Shown here: piece after piece, positions 32,726 to 41,234 of the stretch
How the letters are laid out: each line of letters opens with the position of its first letter
How positions within the stretch are numbered: the stretch's first letter is position 1
Origin: Pacificispira sp965223125
GTDB lineage: Bacteria; Pseudomonadota; Alphaproteobacteria; UBA8366; Aestuariispiraceae
DNA: 64,000 nt
Assembly: GCA_965223125.1 (NCBI GenBank)
Contig: OZ244984.1
Coordinates: 3,782,001-3,846,000 of the forward strand
Direction: 5' to 3'
Position numbers and translations under genes: made by a program
Notes under the pieces: generated by a model
What the model saw: only the letters and a program-made list of their open reading frames with translations
Databases searched by the model: none
What the model was told of the DNA's origin: nothing

Positions 32726-34033
32726 TTAGAAACGAGTCCAATAGCCGGTATCGGCCTCAAGCCCGATCAGCGAGAGACCTTCCGCAACCGAACTGAACCG
32801 ATCCCCCGCCAGAACCCTGTCCGCACCGAACCGGTCCGCGAACAGGGAGAATATCCGGGGCACGAAAGAAGTCCCTCCGGTCAGAAAGACCTGATCGATC
32901 ATACCTTCCGGAATGCCGGAGCGCAGGATCACATCGTCCAGAGTTCGTTCGATCTGTCGGACATCATCGGCAATCCAGGTCTCAAAATCCGTGCGGGTTA
33001 TTTGCTCCCGCAGCGTCACGTCACCGAGTTCGATCACGATCTCCGCCGTCTCCTTTTCGGACAGCGCCGCCTTGGCCGCCGACACGGATTTCGAGATCGC
33101 AAGGCCCTTGTTGTGGGTAATGGTATGGATCAGGGTGTCGATGGCCTGCGGATCATCAACGGTCCGGCGGATATCCTTCAAGGTGTCGAGAAACTTCGGG
33201 GCGCGCAGCCGCGTCAGCTGATGCCATTGCGACAATGCCGAGAAATAGCTTCGCGGCACCGGCAATGCCTTGCCGTTCAGCCGATAGGATGCATTGGACC
33301 CGAAGTGATGCAGCAAGGCATTGTGGATGATCTGATGGTCGAAACTGTCACCGGCGATTCCGACACCGGCATGGGACAGCAATTCGGATCGAACGCCGGA
33401 TCTGGTAGGGCTGAACCGCGCGATAACGAAATCCGATGTCCCGCCGCCGAAATCAGCGATCAGAACGCAGGCGGATATCTTCAGGGATTTGAAGAAGGAG
33501 AACGCGCCCCCCACCGGCTCCAGTGCAAGGTCGAAATCCGCGATCCCCGCCGTGGCGAATGCCGCCTGATAGCGCGATACGGCCAAGGCATCATCCGGAC
33601 GTTCGCCATGAAACTTGACCGGACGTCCGACGATGATCTTTTTTTCACCCGCATGCTCGTTGATCCGGTCTGCAATCCCGGACTTGCGCAGGAAGCAGGC
33701 CAGAAGATCCGGAAAATCGAACCGCTTTCCGAATATGACCGTTCCGTCCAGATCCCGACTGGCGACATGGCTCTTGAAGGACTGGACATATCGAACGTCA
33801 TCAGGCCAGTCTGAGGCAAGAGCAATCGCCGCGGTACCGGTCTCGATATCGAAATCATGCCGATTGTTTTCATGCATGGATTCGAATGCGAGAACTGAGG
33901 GATGAACCCGGCCATCCGTCGCGGAAACATCCAATCGAAGGATTTCAATATCATCACGGCTGCGGGATTTGGAAACGACGGTATTCGTCGTCCCGAAATC
34001 GATGCCGAAAGAGACGAAGTCACGGTCTTTCAT
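32726..34033 (-). CDS. Hsp70-like ATPase without substrate-binding domain (YegD-like)
   Basis: The 435-residue protein is an actin-fold Hsp70 relative. Phosphate 1 motif GIDFGTTNTVVSKSR is at residues 9-23, phosphate 2 is LIADFGGGTSDFVIARF, and the adenosine motif is FLTGGTSFVPRIFSLFADRFG near the C-terminus. It ends soon after the ATPase domain, so it lacks the peptide-binding and lid domains of DnaK. Homologues such as E. coli YegD are called putative chaperones without a known client. It lies 53 bases after the first histidine kinase gene in the same direction. Confidence 0.88.
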   Translation of the reverse strand: MKDRDFVSFGIDFGTTNTVVSKSRSRDDIEILRLDVSATDGRVHPSVLAFESMHENNRHDFDIETGTAAIALASDWPDDVRYVQSFKSHVASRDLDGTVIFGKRFDFPDLLACFLRKSGIADRINEHAGEKKIIVGRPVKFHGERPDDALAVSRYQAAFATAGIADFDLALEPVGGAFSFFKSLKISACVLIADFGGGTSDFVIARFSPTRSGVRSELLSHAGVGIAGDSFDHQIIHNALLHHFGSNASYRLNGKALPVPRSYFSALSQWHQLTRLRAPKFLDTLKDIRRTVDDPQAIDTLIHTITHNKGLAISKSVSAAKAALSEKETAEIVIELGDVTLREQITRTDFETWIADDVRQIERTLDDVILRSGIPEGMIDQVFLTGGTSFVPRIFSLFADRFGADRVLAGDRFSSVAEGLSLIGLEADTGYWTRF

Positions 34034-34086
34034 GAAAAGTCCAATAAATTAGGGAGTCAGTCGAATTTGCAGCCGAAACAGCGCAA

Positions 34087-35850
34087 TCAGGCCGAAGGTG
34101 TATCAGTGTGGGTTGCATCCAGCAGCAGTCCAGACGGCACACGGATAGCAACACGGGTCCCCTTATTCAACTCACTGTCGAGAGTGATGGAAAAACCCAT
34201 GCCCTCACAAAGCCGCCGAACGATGGCGAGACCGATGCCGGATCCGGCCTCTCCCTGAATATCCGGCGCGCGAACCTGTGTGAATGCCTCGAATACCCGT
34301 TCCATATCCGTGCGGGCGATGCCAATGCCGTTATCGGATACAACAATCAACAATCCCCCTTCCGAACCCGGCTGCTCCAGTGTCACGCTTATGGTACCGC
34401 CCGGCGGAGTGAATTTCACGGCATTGGAAATAAGATTGATCATGATCTGACGCATTGCACGGTCGTCGGCAAGGATGGTCGCTTCCGTGGATCCAACCCG
34501 GATCAGCGCGATTTTCTTGCGCTCAGCATGGGTCTGGAGAACCTTGTAGGCGGCCATCACCACATCATCGATCAAGACCCGTTCCTGTGCCAGTTCCATA
34601 TGACCGGCCTCGATCTTTGACAGGTCCAGGATGTCTCCGATCAATCCCAGGAGATACAGGCCGCTGTTATAGATATCCGACGCATAGGCCCGGTAGCGTT
34701 CGCTGCCAACCGGTCCGAAGACCTCGGATTCCAGAATCTGGGAGAATCCGATGATGGCATTCAACGGCGTTCGTATCTCGTGACTCATATTGGCCAGAAA
34801 GTCGGATTTCGCCCGGTTGGCCATTTCAGCATCTTCCTTGGCCAGCATCAATTCCCGTTCAATGCTCTTGCGCTCGGTGATATCAACCTCGATACCGCCG
34901 ATCGCCTGGACTTCGCCGTGATCATCCAGGATCGGGAACTTCAGGACTTCGAGAACCTGCTCCCTGCCATCAATCGAGTCCTGCATTTCATAGATCAGAG
35001 GACGCTTCGACTCCAGCACGACCGCATCTGCCTTTTCAATCCGCCTGAGGATTTCCGGCGGATACAAATCCGCCGGACGCTTGCCCAGCACCTCATCCGC
35101 CGGTCTTCCGACCATTCGACATGCCACGGGATTTGCAATCACATAGCTATGATCCCGGTCACGCAGAAATATGCTGACCGGTGCATTGTCCAAAATGACT
35201 CGGATTCGACGATCCACCTCACTCAACTGCCGTGTATATTCCCGCAATTCCGTGATGTCTGTTACGACGGCGGCCAACCCAGCCACCCCGCCACCGTCAT
35301 CAAGGAGGGGGAACTTCATGGTGTGCAGATAGCGCCTGCCCTGATCCGACTTCACAATCTCCTCGCGGGTGACCGCCCGACCAGTTTCCAGTACCTCACG
35401 GTCATGCTCGATGATGAAATCGCTCAATTCATGATCATGGACATGTTCGGGACTCTTTCCGGTGATATCCTTGTTCCGGCATCCATAAAGTGCTTCGAAA
35501 TGCGGATTGACCAGCAGATAGCGACCCTCCCGGTCTTTCACGAACATTTCGACCGGGGCGTTTTCGAACAGTTGCCTCAACCACCCTAATTGGCGTGCGG
35601 CTGCCTTGTCCTTCCTTTCCTGACGGGCCTGACGGTTGCCCAGGACAAACAACCCGACCACCGCCAGTACACCAATGCCCAGCGCAAATGCCAGAACGAA
35701 CCGTCCCTCCCACACCGGGTCGCGGTGCAGCACCAGCACGAATGCGCCCAGATTAACCGTCAGCACCACCCCAAGCAGCACCGAAGAAATAATATAACCT
35801 CGATTCACCCGCGCCCCCGACACGTCCTGTTGCGCCATCTTAGGGCGCAT
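34087..35850 (-). CDS. membrane PAS sensor histidine kinase A
   Basis: From the ATG at 35850 (AGGA upstream) the protein has 587 residues. Two membrane helices near the N-terminus (GYIISSVLLGVVLTVNLGAFVLVL and FVLAFALGIGVLAVVGLFVL) are followed by PAS 1 (about 95-205), PAS 2 (about 210-330, with a PAC-type end) and a HisKA domain with phospho-accepting H357 in SHEIRTPLNAIIGFSQIL. The HATPase_c domain has the N box NLISNAVKFTPPGG, the G1 box VSDNGIGI and the G2 region GEAGSGIGLAIVRRLCEG. No response regulator lies nearby. It is a close paralogue of the next kinase. Confidence 0.93.
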   Translation of the reverse strand: MRPKMAQQDVSGARVNRGYIISSVLLGVVLTVNLGAFVLVLHRDPVWEGRFVLAFALGIGVLAVVGLFVLGNRQARQERKDKAAARQLGWLRQLFENAPVEMFVKDREGRYLLVNPHFEALYGCRNKDITGKSPEHVHDHELSDFIIEHDREVLETGRAVTREEIVKSDQGRRYLHTMKFPLLDDGGGVAGLAAVVTDITELREYTRQLSEVDRRIRVILDNAPVSIFLRDRDHSYVIANPVACRMVGRPADEVLGKRPADLYPPEILRRIEKADAVVLESKRPLIYEMQDSIDGREQVLEVLKFPILDDHGEVQAIGGIEVDITERKSIERELMLAKEDAEMANRAKSDFLANMSHEIRTPLNAIIGFSQILESEVFGPVGSERYRAYASDIYNSGLYLLGLIGDILDLSKIEAGHMELAQERVLIDDVVMAAYKVLQTHAERKKIALIRVGSTEATILADDRAMRQIMINLISNAVKFTPPGGTISVTLEQPGSEGGLLIVVSDNGIGIARTDMERVFEAFTQVRAPDIQGEAGSGIGLAIVRRLCEGMGFSITLDSELNKGTRVAIRVPSGLLLDATHTDTPSA

Positions 35851-35908
35851 CGTGTCCTGAATACCACAAAGACACAAAGGAAACCCGAGATTTTGCCCGA
35901 ATTCAGTC

Positions 35909-37621
35909 CTAACGTGGATGCAATACCCGGCGGGAGGGTATCCGGACCCGAACGGTGGTACCGATATCCGGCCTGCTTTGCAGGGAGATTTCCAACCCCA
36001 TCGCCTCGCAGAGCCGCTTGACGATGGTCAACCCTATCCCGGTTCCGGGTTCCCCCTGAATATCCTGTTTCCGAAGCTGGGTGAAGGCATCGAAGACATG
36101 GGTCAGATGATCTTCCGCTATTCCGATACCAGTGTCTTCGACGATAATATCAAACGACCCTTCTGGTCCGTCGGCCAGACGCACATCAACCTTGCCACCG
36201 GGGGGCGTGAATTTGACCGCATTGGAAAGCAGATTGTTCAGCACCTGTCCCATGGCATGCGCATCGGCCAGTATTTCAATCGGCACCTCTTCACCACAGG
36301 ACAGATGAACACCTTTCGCTTCCGCCAAAAATCCCGCAACCCGGAAGGTGGCGACGATCACATCCTCCAACCGAACACGATCATCAACAAGTGCCAATTC
36401 CCCCGACTCGATTTTGGCAAGGTCCAGAATATCCCCTATGAGACCAGCCAGATAGACCCCACTCCTGTGAATATCCTTCACATAGCTCCGGTACCTTTCA
36501 TTTCCGACCGGACCGAAGACTTCGTCATCCAATATCTGGGAAAACCCGACGATGGCATTCAGAGGTGTGCGGACTTCATGACTGATATTCGCCAGAAAGG
36601 CGGATTTTGCCTGATTGGCCACTTCGGCGGCACGCATGGCAACCTTCAGATCATCCTCGATGCGCTTGCGGGCGGTTATATCGATCTTGATCCCGCCGAT
36701 CCCCTGCACCGCACCTGCCGCATCCAGTATCGGGAATTTCAGAACCTCCAGCATATGCTCCTGATCCCCGATCCGGACGGTTTCCTCATAGGCAACGCTT
36801 TCCCCGGACGAGAGCACCACCCTATCCGTCTTCTGGATGGCCCGCACCGCGGCATCATCAAAAATATCCCCTGGCGTCCGGCCCAACGCCTCCTCCTCGG
36901 TACAACCGGCAATGCGGCAGGCCATGGCATTGGCGATCACATACTGTCCACCCCGGTCGCGCATGAAAATCCCAATCGGCGCATTGTCCAGAATGACACG
37001 CATCTTGCGATCTGACTCGATCAGTGCCCTTTCCAGTTGGCGCTGGTCGGTGATATCCGTCACTGTGGCCGCAAGACCCAGCAACGACCCATCCTCATCA
37101 AAAACCGGAAACTTGACGGTTTGAAGGGTACGATACCCCAATGCGGTATCCGATATTTCTTCATAGCTGACCGGCTTCCTGGTCGTCAGAACCTCTTGGT
37201 CATGGGCCGTACAGGAAGCAGCCAGACGATTGGAATGAACCGCTTCCGGCCGTTTTCCGATAATGTTGCGATACTTCACGCCGAACAGACGCTCGAACTG
37301 CGGGTTAATCAGAAGATACCGCCCGGCCTTGTCCTTCACATTCATCTGTATCGGGGCATTGTCGAACAGGGCAGTCAGATATCGGATGCGCAGATCCGGG
37401 ACATTCCGTTTATGAGGGTCCGGCATGGCTCGCAAACCCCAGCCAAAATAAAGCGCTATAAGTAAAAAGCCTGATACAACCAGAACAAGGCAGTTCGAAA
37501 AAGACAGCAACGCAATCAACTGAAGCTGATCTGTATCAGTATGAATCAAGTATATCTCTGATAGTGAAGATAAAATTAGAAAAAATACTATCGTGCAAGC
37601 AATCCGCTTATGCCAATCCAA
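35909..37621 (-). CDS. membrane PAS sensor histidine kinase B
   Basis: The 570-residue protein has the same order as kinase A: two membrane helices (CTIVFFLILSSLSEIYLI and SFSNCLVLVVSGFLLIALYFGW), two PAS domains, HisKA with H348 in SHEVRTPLNAIVGFSQIL, and HATPase_c (NNLLSNAVKFTPPGG, VEDTGIGIAED, GEPGTGIGLTIVKRLCEA). The start is a TTG at 37621 with a perfect GGAGG five bases upstream. A CtrA-type site lies about 55-70 bases upstream. The resemblance along the full length to kinase A, 58 bases downstream, indicates tandem duplication. It may feed the CtrA/DivK type network, but no cognate regulator is in the window. Confidence 0.93.
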   Translation of the reverse strand: MDWHKRIACTIVFFLILSSLSEIYLIHTDTDQLQLIALLSFSNCLVLVVSGFLLIALYFGWGLRAMPDPHKRNVPDLRIRYLTALFDNAPIQMNVKDKAGRYLLINPQFERLFGVKYRNIIGKRPEAVHSNRLAASCTAHDQEVLTTRKPVSYEEISDTALGYRTLQTVKFPVFDEDGSLLGLAATVTDITDQRQLERALIESDRKMRVILDNAPIGIFMRDRGGQYVIANAMACRIAGCTEEEALGRTPGDIFDDAAVRAIQKTDRVVLSSGESVAYEETVRIGDQEHMLEVLKFPILDAAGAVQGIGGIKIDITARKRIEDDLKVAMRAAEVANQAKSAFLANISHEVRTPLNAIVGFSQILDDEVFGPVGNERYRSYVKDIHRSGVYLAGLIGDILDLAKIESGELALVDDRVRLEDVIVATFRVAGFLAEAKGVHLSCGEEVPIEILADAHAMGQVLNNLLSNAVKFTPPGGKVDVRLADGPEGSFDIIVEDTGIGIAEDHLTHVFDAFTQLRKQDIQGEPGTGIGLTIVKRLCEAMGLEISLQSRPDIGTTVRVRIPSRRVLHPR

Positions 37622-37673
37622 TTTAACCTCCAGGTCGTATTTTTTCTCGAATCGACAATAACCTTGCCGGGCT

Positions 37674-37692
37674 ATGGTTAATGAAGTGTTAA
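37674..37692 (-). promoter_or_regulatory. CtrA-type binding site
   Basis: On the minus strand the sequence is TTAA, seven bases (CACTTCA), TTAACCAT, a full match to the CtrA consensus TTAA-N7-TTAA including the extended half site TTAACCAT. It stands 53-71 bases before the start of kinase B and 88 before pyrB on the other strand. A GAATC site lies at 37649. Confidence 0.6.
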
Positions 37693-37779
37693 CAATGGAG
37701 TTGGAAATTCACCCGATGCTCTCACCGTTATCGACGACAGGCTTGTCATCGCGATGAATTGGCCTATAACTCGCGACCG

Positions 37780-38739
37780 ATGAAGCAGACACCGGAAACA
37801 GCCTTTCCCCATCGCCATCTTCTTGGCATTGAGGGCCTTTCCCCCCCTGAGATAACAATGATCCTGGATCTGGCCGACGGCTATGTCGAACAGTCCCGCC
37901 GGGTCGACAAGACATCCGACCTGATGCGGGGGCTGACGGTCATCAATCTGTTCTTTGAGAATTCAACCCGCACCCGCACGTCCTTCGAAGCGGCGGCCAA
38001 GCGCCTGGGTGCTGATGTCATAAACATGGCCGTGGCTGCAAGTTCGATCAAAAAGGGTGAAACCCTGATCGACACAGCTATGACCCTGAACGCGATGCAC
38101 CCCGATGTGCTGGTCGTTCGCCACGCCAATTCGGGTGCGGTGCGACTGTTGTCGGAAAAGATCGACGGTGCGGTCATAAATGCCGGTGATGGTCGCCACG
38201 AACACCCGACACAGGCATTGCTGGACGCGCTGACGATCCGACGGCGGGTCGGCAAGATCAGCGGACTGACCGTTGCGATCTGCGGTGACGTTGCCCACAG
38301 CCGTGTCGCAAGATCCAATATCCAACTGCTTCAGACCATGGGCGCGCGTGTCCGACTGATCGCACCGCCGACCCTGCTGCCCGCCAAGGCCGAACGCTTC
38401 GGGGTGGAGGTCTTCACCGACATGCGCGACGGATTGCAGAATGTGGACATCGTCATGATGCTGCGCCTGCAACTGGAGCGGATGCAGGGGGCCTTCGTCC
38501 CTTCCGTGCGTGAGTATTTCCGTTTCTTCGGGCTGGACCGGGAGAAACTGTCCTATGCACGGCCCGACGCGCTGGTCATGCATCCGGGGCCGATGAACCG
38601 GGGTGTGGAAATCGATTCCGAGCTGGCTGATGACATTGATCGCTCGCTGATCCGGGAGCAGGTGGAAATGGGCGTCGCCGTTCGGATGGCCTGTCTTGAT
38701 ATCCTCACTCGACCGCTGCGGGAGGGTGGGAAACGATGA
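37780..38739 (+). CDS. pyrB: aspartate carbamoyltransferase catalytic subunit
   Basis: PyrB makes carbamoyl aspartate, the first committed step of pyrimidine synthesis. From the ATG at 37780 the protein has 319 residues. Carbamoyl-phosphate residues appear in FFENSTRTRTSFEAAAKRLG, the second lysine-containing loop in SSIKKGETLIDTA, and HPTQALLDALTIRR; the aspartate-side residues lie in HPGPMNRGVEI. Its stop overlaps the next gene by four bases. The downstream gene is a non-catalytic dihydroorotase-like protein, so the pair probably forms a PyrB-PyrC' dodecamer of the Pseudomonas type. Confidence 0.95.
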   Translation: MKQTPETAFPHRHLLGIEGLSPPEITMILDLADGYVEQSRRVDKTSDLMRGLTVINLFFENSTRTRTSFEAAAKRLGADVINMAVAASSIKKGETLIDTAMTLNAMHPDVLVVRHANSGAVRLLSEKIDGAVINAGDGRHEHPTQALLDALTIRRRVGKISGLTVAICGDVAHSRVARSNIQLLQTMGARVRLIAPPTLLPAKAERFGVEVFTDMRDGLQNVDIVMMLRLQLERMQGAFVPSVREYFRFFGLDREKLSYARPDALVMHPGPMNRGVEIDSELADDIDRSLIREQVEMGVAVRMACLDILTRPLREGGKR

Positions 38740-40040
38740 ATTCCGAAGGCCGCATCGCCTATCTGAACGCCCGCCTGCTGGATCCGGCAACCGGCCTGGA
38801 CGAGATCGGTGCTCTGCTGGTCGAGGATGGTCGGATTGCGGATTTCGGGGCGCATCTGTTCCGCACCGGCGCGCCTTCCGTGAACGGAGTCGTCGACTGC
38901 CAGGGGAAATGTCTGGCACCTGGCCTTATTGACGTGCGGGTACAATTGCGGGAACCCGGCGAAGAGCACAAGGAAACCATCGCCAGTGCCAGTCTTGCCG
39001 CATCCCATGGCGGGGTGACGACTCTGGTGCAGCTACCCAATACGATGCCGGTGATTGATGACGTACCGGTGTTGGAATTCATTGCCCGCCGGTCCCGCGA
39101 ACTGAAACGCACCAAGGTCTTCTGCTATGGTGCCCTGACCAAGGGCCTAGAGGGCCGGGAGATCAGCGAGATCGGCCTGCTGTCGGAAGCGGGTGCAGTC
39201 GCCTTTACCGATGGTGAAAGGGCATTGGCCGATGCCAAGGTGATGCGTCGCGCCATGAGTTATGCCCGCACCTTCGATGCTTTGATCGTGCAGCACCCGG
39301 AAGAGCCTTCATTGGCGGGATCAGGCGTCATGAACAATGGCGAACTCGCCTCGAAGCTCGGCCTTGGCGGCATCCCCCCAGTCGCGGAAGTAATCATGGT
39401 CGAACGCGACCTGCGCCTGTTTGAAGGCACCGGCGGGCGGCTGCATTTCGCCCACGTCACGACCGCCGCCGCGATTGAGGCGATCCGCAGGGCCAAGGCC
39501 GCTGGCATGGACGTCACCTGCGATACCGCCCCGCATTATTTCGCCCTCAACGAGCTTGCCATCGGCGATTACCGCACCTTTGCGAAGGTCTCCCCGCCAT
39601 TGCGCTCAGAGGAGGACAGGCAGGCCGTTATCGCCGGGTTGGCGGATGGCACGATAGATATCGTCGCGTCAGATCATGCGCCGCATGATCAGGATTCGAA
39701 ACGCCTGCCCTTCGATGATGCGGCCTTCGGCGTCGTCGGATTGGAAACCCTGCTGCCGATGGTGCTGAGCCTGTATCACAATGAGCATATGGGCCTGCTT
39801 GATGCTCTTGCGCTGGTGACGCTGCGCCCGGCGGAACGATTCCGCCTGATCGGCGGGCGACTGAAGCGCGGAGTACCTGCGGATCTGGTCCTGTTCGACC
39901 TGTCCCGACCCTGGAAAATTGACGAGGATGCGCTGCACAGCAAATCCAAGAATTCGGCTTTCGGCGGTCGCCCGGTGCAGGGTAAGGTTCTGCGCACCGT
40001 CGTCGACGGACGCCCGCTCTTTGCTGAAACCGGTTTCTGA
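38736..40040 (+). CDS. pyrC': dihydroorotase-like protein lacking the HxH motif (probable non-catalytic PyrC')
   Basis: The 434-residue amidohydrolase-fold protein aligns along its length with type I dihydroorotases: PGLID-V-LREPGEE, VQLPNTMP, VAFTDGE, HFAHVTT, ASDHAPH and NSAFGGRPVQGKVLRTVVDG. The metal-binding HxH after GLID is replaced: where active enzymes have D-x-H-x-H, this protein reads D66-V-R68-V-Q70 (codons cgg and caa at 38937 and 38943). Other metal ligands (histidine of VQHPEE, H of AHVTT, D of ASDH) remain. In Pseudomonas such PyrC' proteins are inactive and are needed for PyrB assembly. An active dihydroorotase must then be encoded elsewhere. ATGA overlap couples it to pyrB. 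Confidence 0.9.
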   Translation: MNSEGRIAYLNARLLDPATGLDEIGALLVEDGRIADFGAHLFRTGAPSVNGVVDCQGKCLAPGLIDVRVQLREPGEEHKETIASASLAASHGGVTTLVQLPNTMPVIDDVPVLEFIARRSRELKRTKVFCYGALTKGLEGREISEIGLLSEAGAVAFTDGERALADAKVMRRAMSYARTFDALIVQHPEEPSLAGSGVMNNGELASKLGLGGIPPVAEVIMVERDLRLFEGTGGRLHFAHVTTAAAIEAIRRAKAAGMDVTCDTAPHYFALNELAIGDYRTFAKVSPPLRSEEDRQAVIAGLADGTIDIVASDHAPHDQDSKRLPFDDAAFGVVGLETLLPMVLSLYHNEHMGLLDALALVTLRPAERFRLIGGRLKRGVPADLVLFDLSRPWKIDEDALHSKSKNSAFGGRPVQGKVLRTVVDGRPLFAETGF

Positions 40041-40054
40041 GACCTGACGCCGCC

Positions 40055-40669
40055 ATGATCGACCTGATCCCCGTCATCGCCGCCCTGGGCGGTTACCTTC
40101 TGGGCAGTATTCCCTTCGGGCTGGTGCTGACCCGTCTGGCCGGACTGGGTGATATCCGCAGTATCGGATCCGGCAATATCGGCGCAACCAACGTTCTGCG
40201 TACCGGCAACAAACCTCTGGCCCTTGCGGTCCTGCTGCTGGACAGCGGCAAGGGGGCTGCCGCTGTGCTGTTGGCCTACAGCCTTTTCCCGGAAGTGGAG
40301 ATGGCACCGGCACTGGCAGGCGTTTGCGCCGTACTGGGCCACAATTTTCCGATCTGGTTGAAATTCAAGGGTGGAAAAGGCGTGGCGACGACGCTTGGCA
40401 CGCTGATCGCACTCAACTGGCCCGTCGGGCTGGCGGCCTGCGGCATCTGGCTCGCGATGGCTGCTCTGTTCCGCTATTCCTCACTGGCCGCCCTTGTTGC
40501 CCTGGCGGCAACTCCCTTCATCGCCATGCTGCCTGAATTCGGAGGACCTGACCCCATCCTCCAGATCGCCGCTGCCGTGCTCGCGGTACTGGCCTGGATC
40601 CGGCATTACACCAACATCCGACGTCTTCTCCGTCGGGAAGAACCCAGGATCGGCCGCAGAAAATCCTGA
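40055..40669 (+). CDS. plsY: acyl-phosphate:glycerol-3-phosphate acyltransferase
   Basis: PlsY uses the acyl-phosphate made by PlsX to form lysophosphatidic acid in the inner membrane. The 204-residue protein has five or so membrane helices and the three family motifs: GSIPFG then GSGNIGATNVLR (motif 1), GHNFPIWLKFKGGKGVATT (motif 2) and the HYTNIRRLL end (motif 3, arginine-rich tail). It follows pyrC' by 14 bases and is convergent with terB, with nine bases between stops. Confidence 0.95.
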   Translation: MIDLIPVIAALGGYLLGSIPFGLVLTRLAGLGDIRSIGSGNIGATNVLRTGNKPLALAVLLLDSGKGAAAVLLAYSLFPEVEMAPALAGVCAVLGHNFPIWLKFKGGKGVATTLGTLIALNWPVGLAACGIWLAMAALFRYSSLAALVALAATPFIAMLPEFGGPDPILQIAAAVLAVLAWIRHYTNIRRLLRREEPRIGRRKS

Positions 40670-40678
40670 TTGCTGTCG

Positions 40679-41062
40679 TTATGCGTCGAATTTGAATCCC
40701 CAGGCATGGCCGATCTTCCGCAGTAAGCGGTCTTCCTCCCGATGCAACTGACGGTCGGAAATCGCCACCCGCATCAGCATCACATAGACCTTCTGACGCA
40801 GTTCTAGATCATCGATCTGTTCAAGTACCGAATTCATGACATCATCGGTACCCTGTTGTTCAATTTCCTCATAATATTGATTGAGCGCCGCCATCAGAAC
40901 TTCCGGCTGCCCCTTCGGATCGTCAGTTAACAAGGGTGACAGATCACTCAGGCATTCCTGGATTTCCGCGAATTCGATATTCTTGCGCTTGCCGTCCGCA
41001 TCCAGGACGAGCATGAGCAGCCAAAGACAGACTGCCGTTGAATTCTTACCCGGTAACGGCAT
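40679..41062 (-). CDS. TerB-like domain protein
   Basis: From the ATG at 41062 the protein has 127 residues and resembles TerB/TerB-like domains: an N-terminal helix TAVCLWLLMLVLDADGKRKNIEFAEIQECL, where D-x-D-G would bind a metal, and a second acidic helix VYVMLMRVAISDRQLHREEDRLLRKIG. These two halves repeat the family pattern of D-G-x2-x2-E-x2-x-I. TerB-like proteins are cytoplasmic or membrane-associated scaffolds with loosely known roles in stress. It lies in the conserved pyrC-plsY-dprA-topA order but on the opposite strand. The longer frame to 41425 runs through dprA and is rejected. Confidence 0.75.
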   Translation of the reverse strand: MPLPGKNSTAVCLWLLMLVLDADGKRKNIEFAEIQECLSDLSPLLTDDPKGQPEVLMAALNQYYEEIEQQGTDDVMNSVLEQIDDLELRQKVYVMLMRVAISDRQLHREEDRLLRKIGHAWGFKFDA

Positions 41063-41234
41063 CGCGATTGCCCCACTTCCAAGGTCAGGTTTCTGTCCAG
41101 ATAACAACCGATTGCCATAACAATACCTTAACCTCTCCCCGTCAAGGTTATGGTTAAAAACCGATACATTGCCACCGGCATGGGTCACTATGGGATTGAC
41201 CGCATAGATGACAGTCGGGCAGCATATCGCAACC

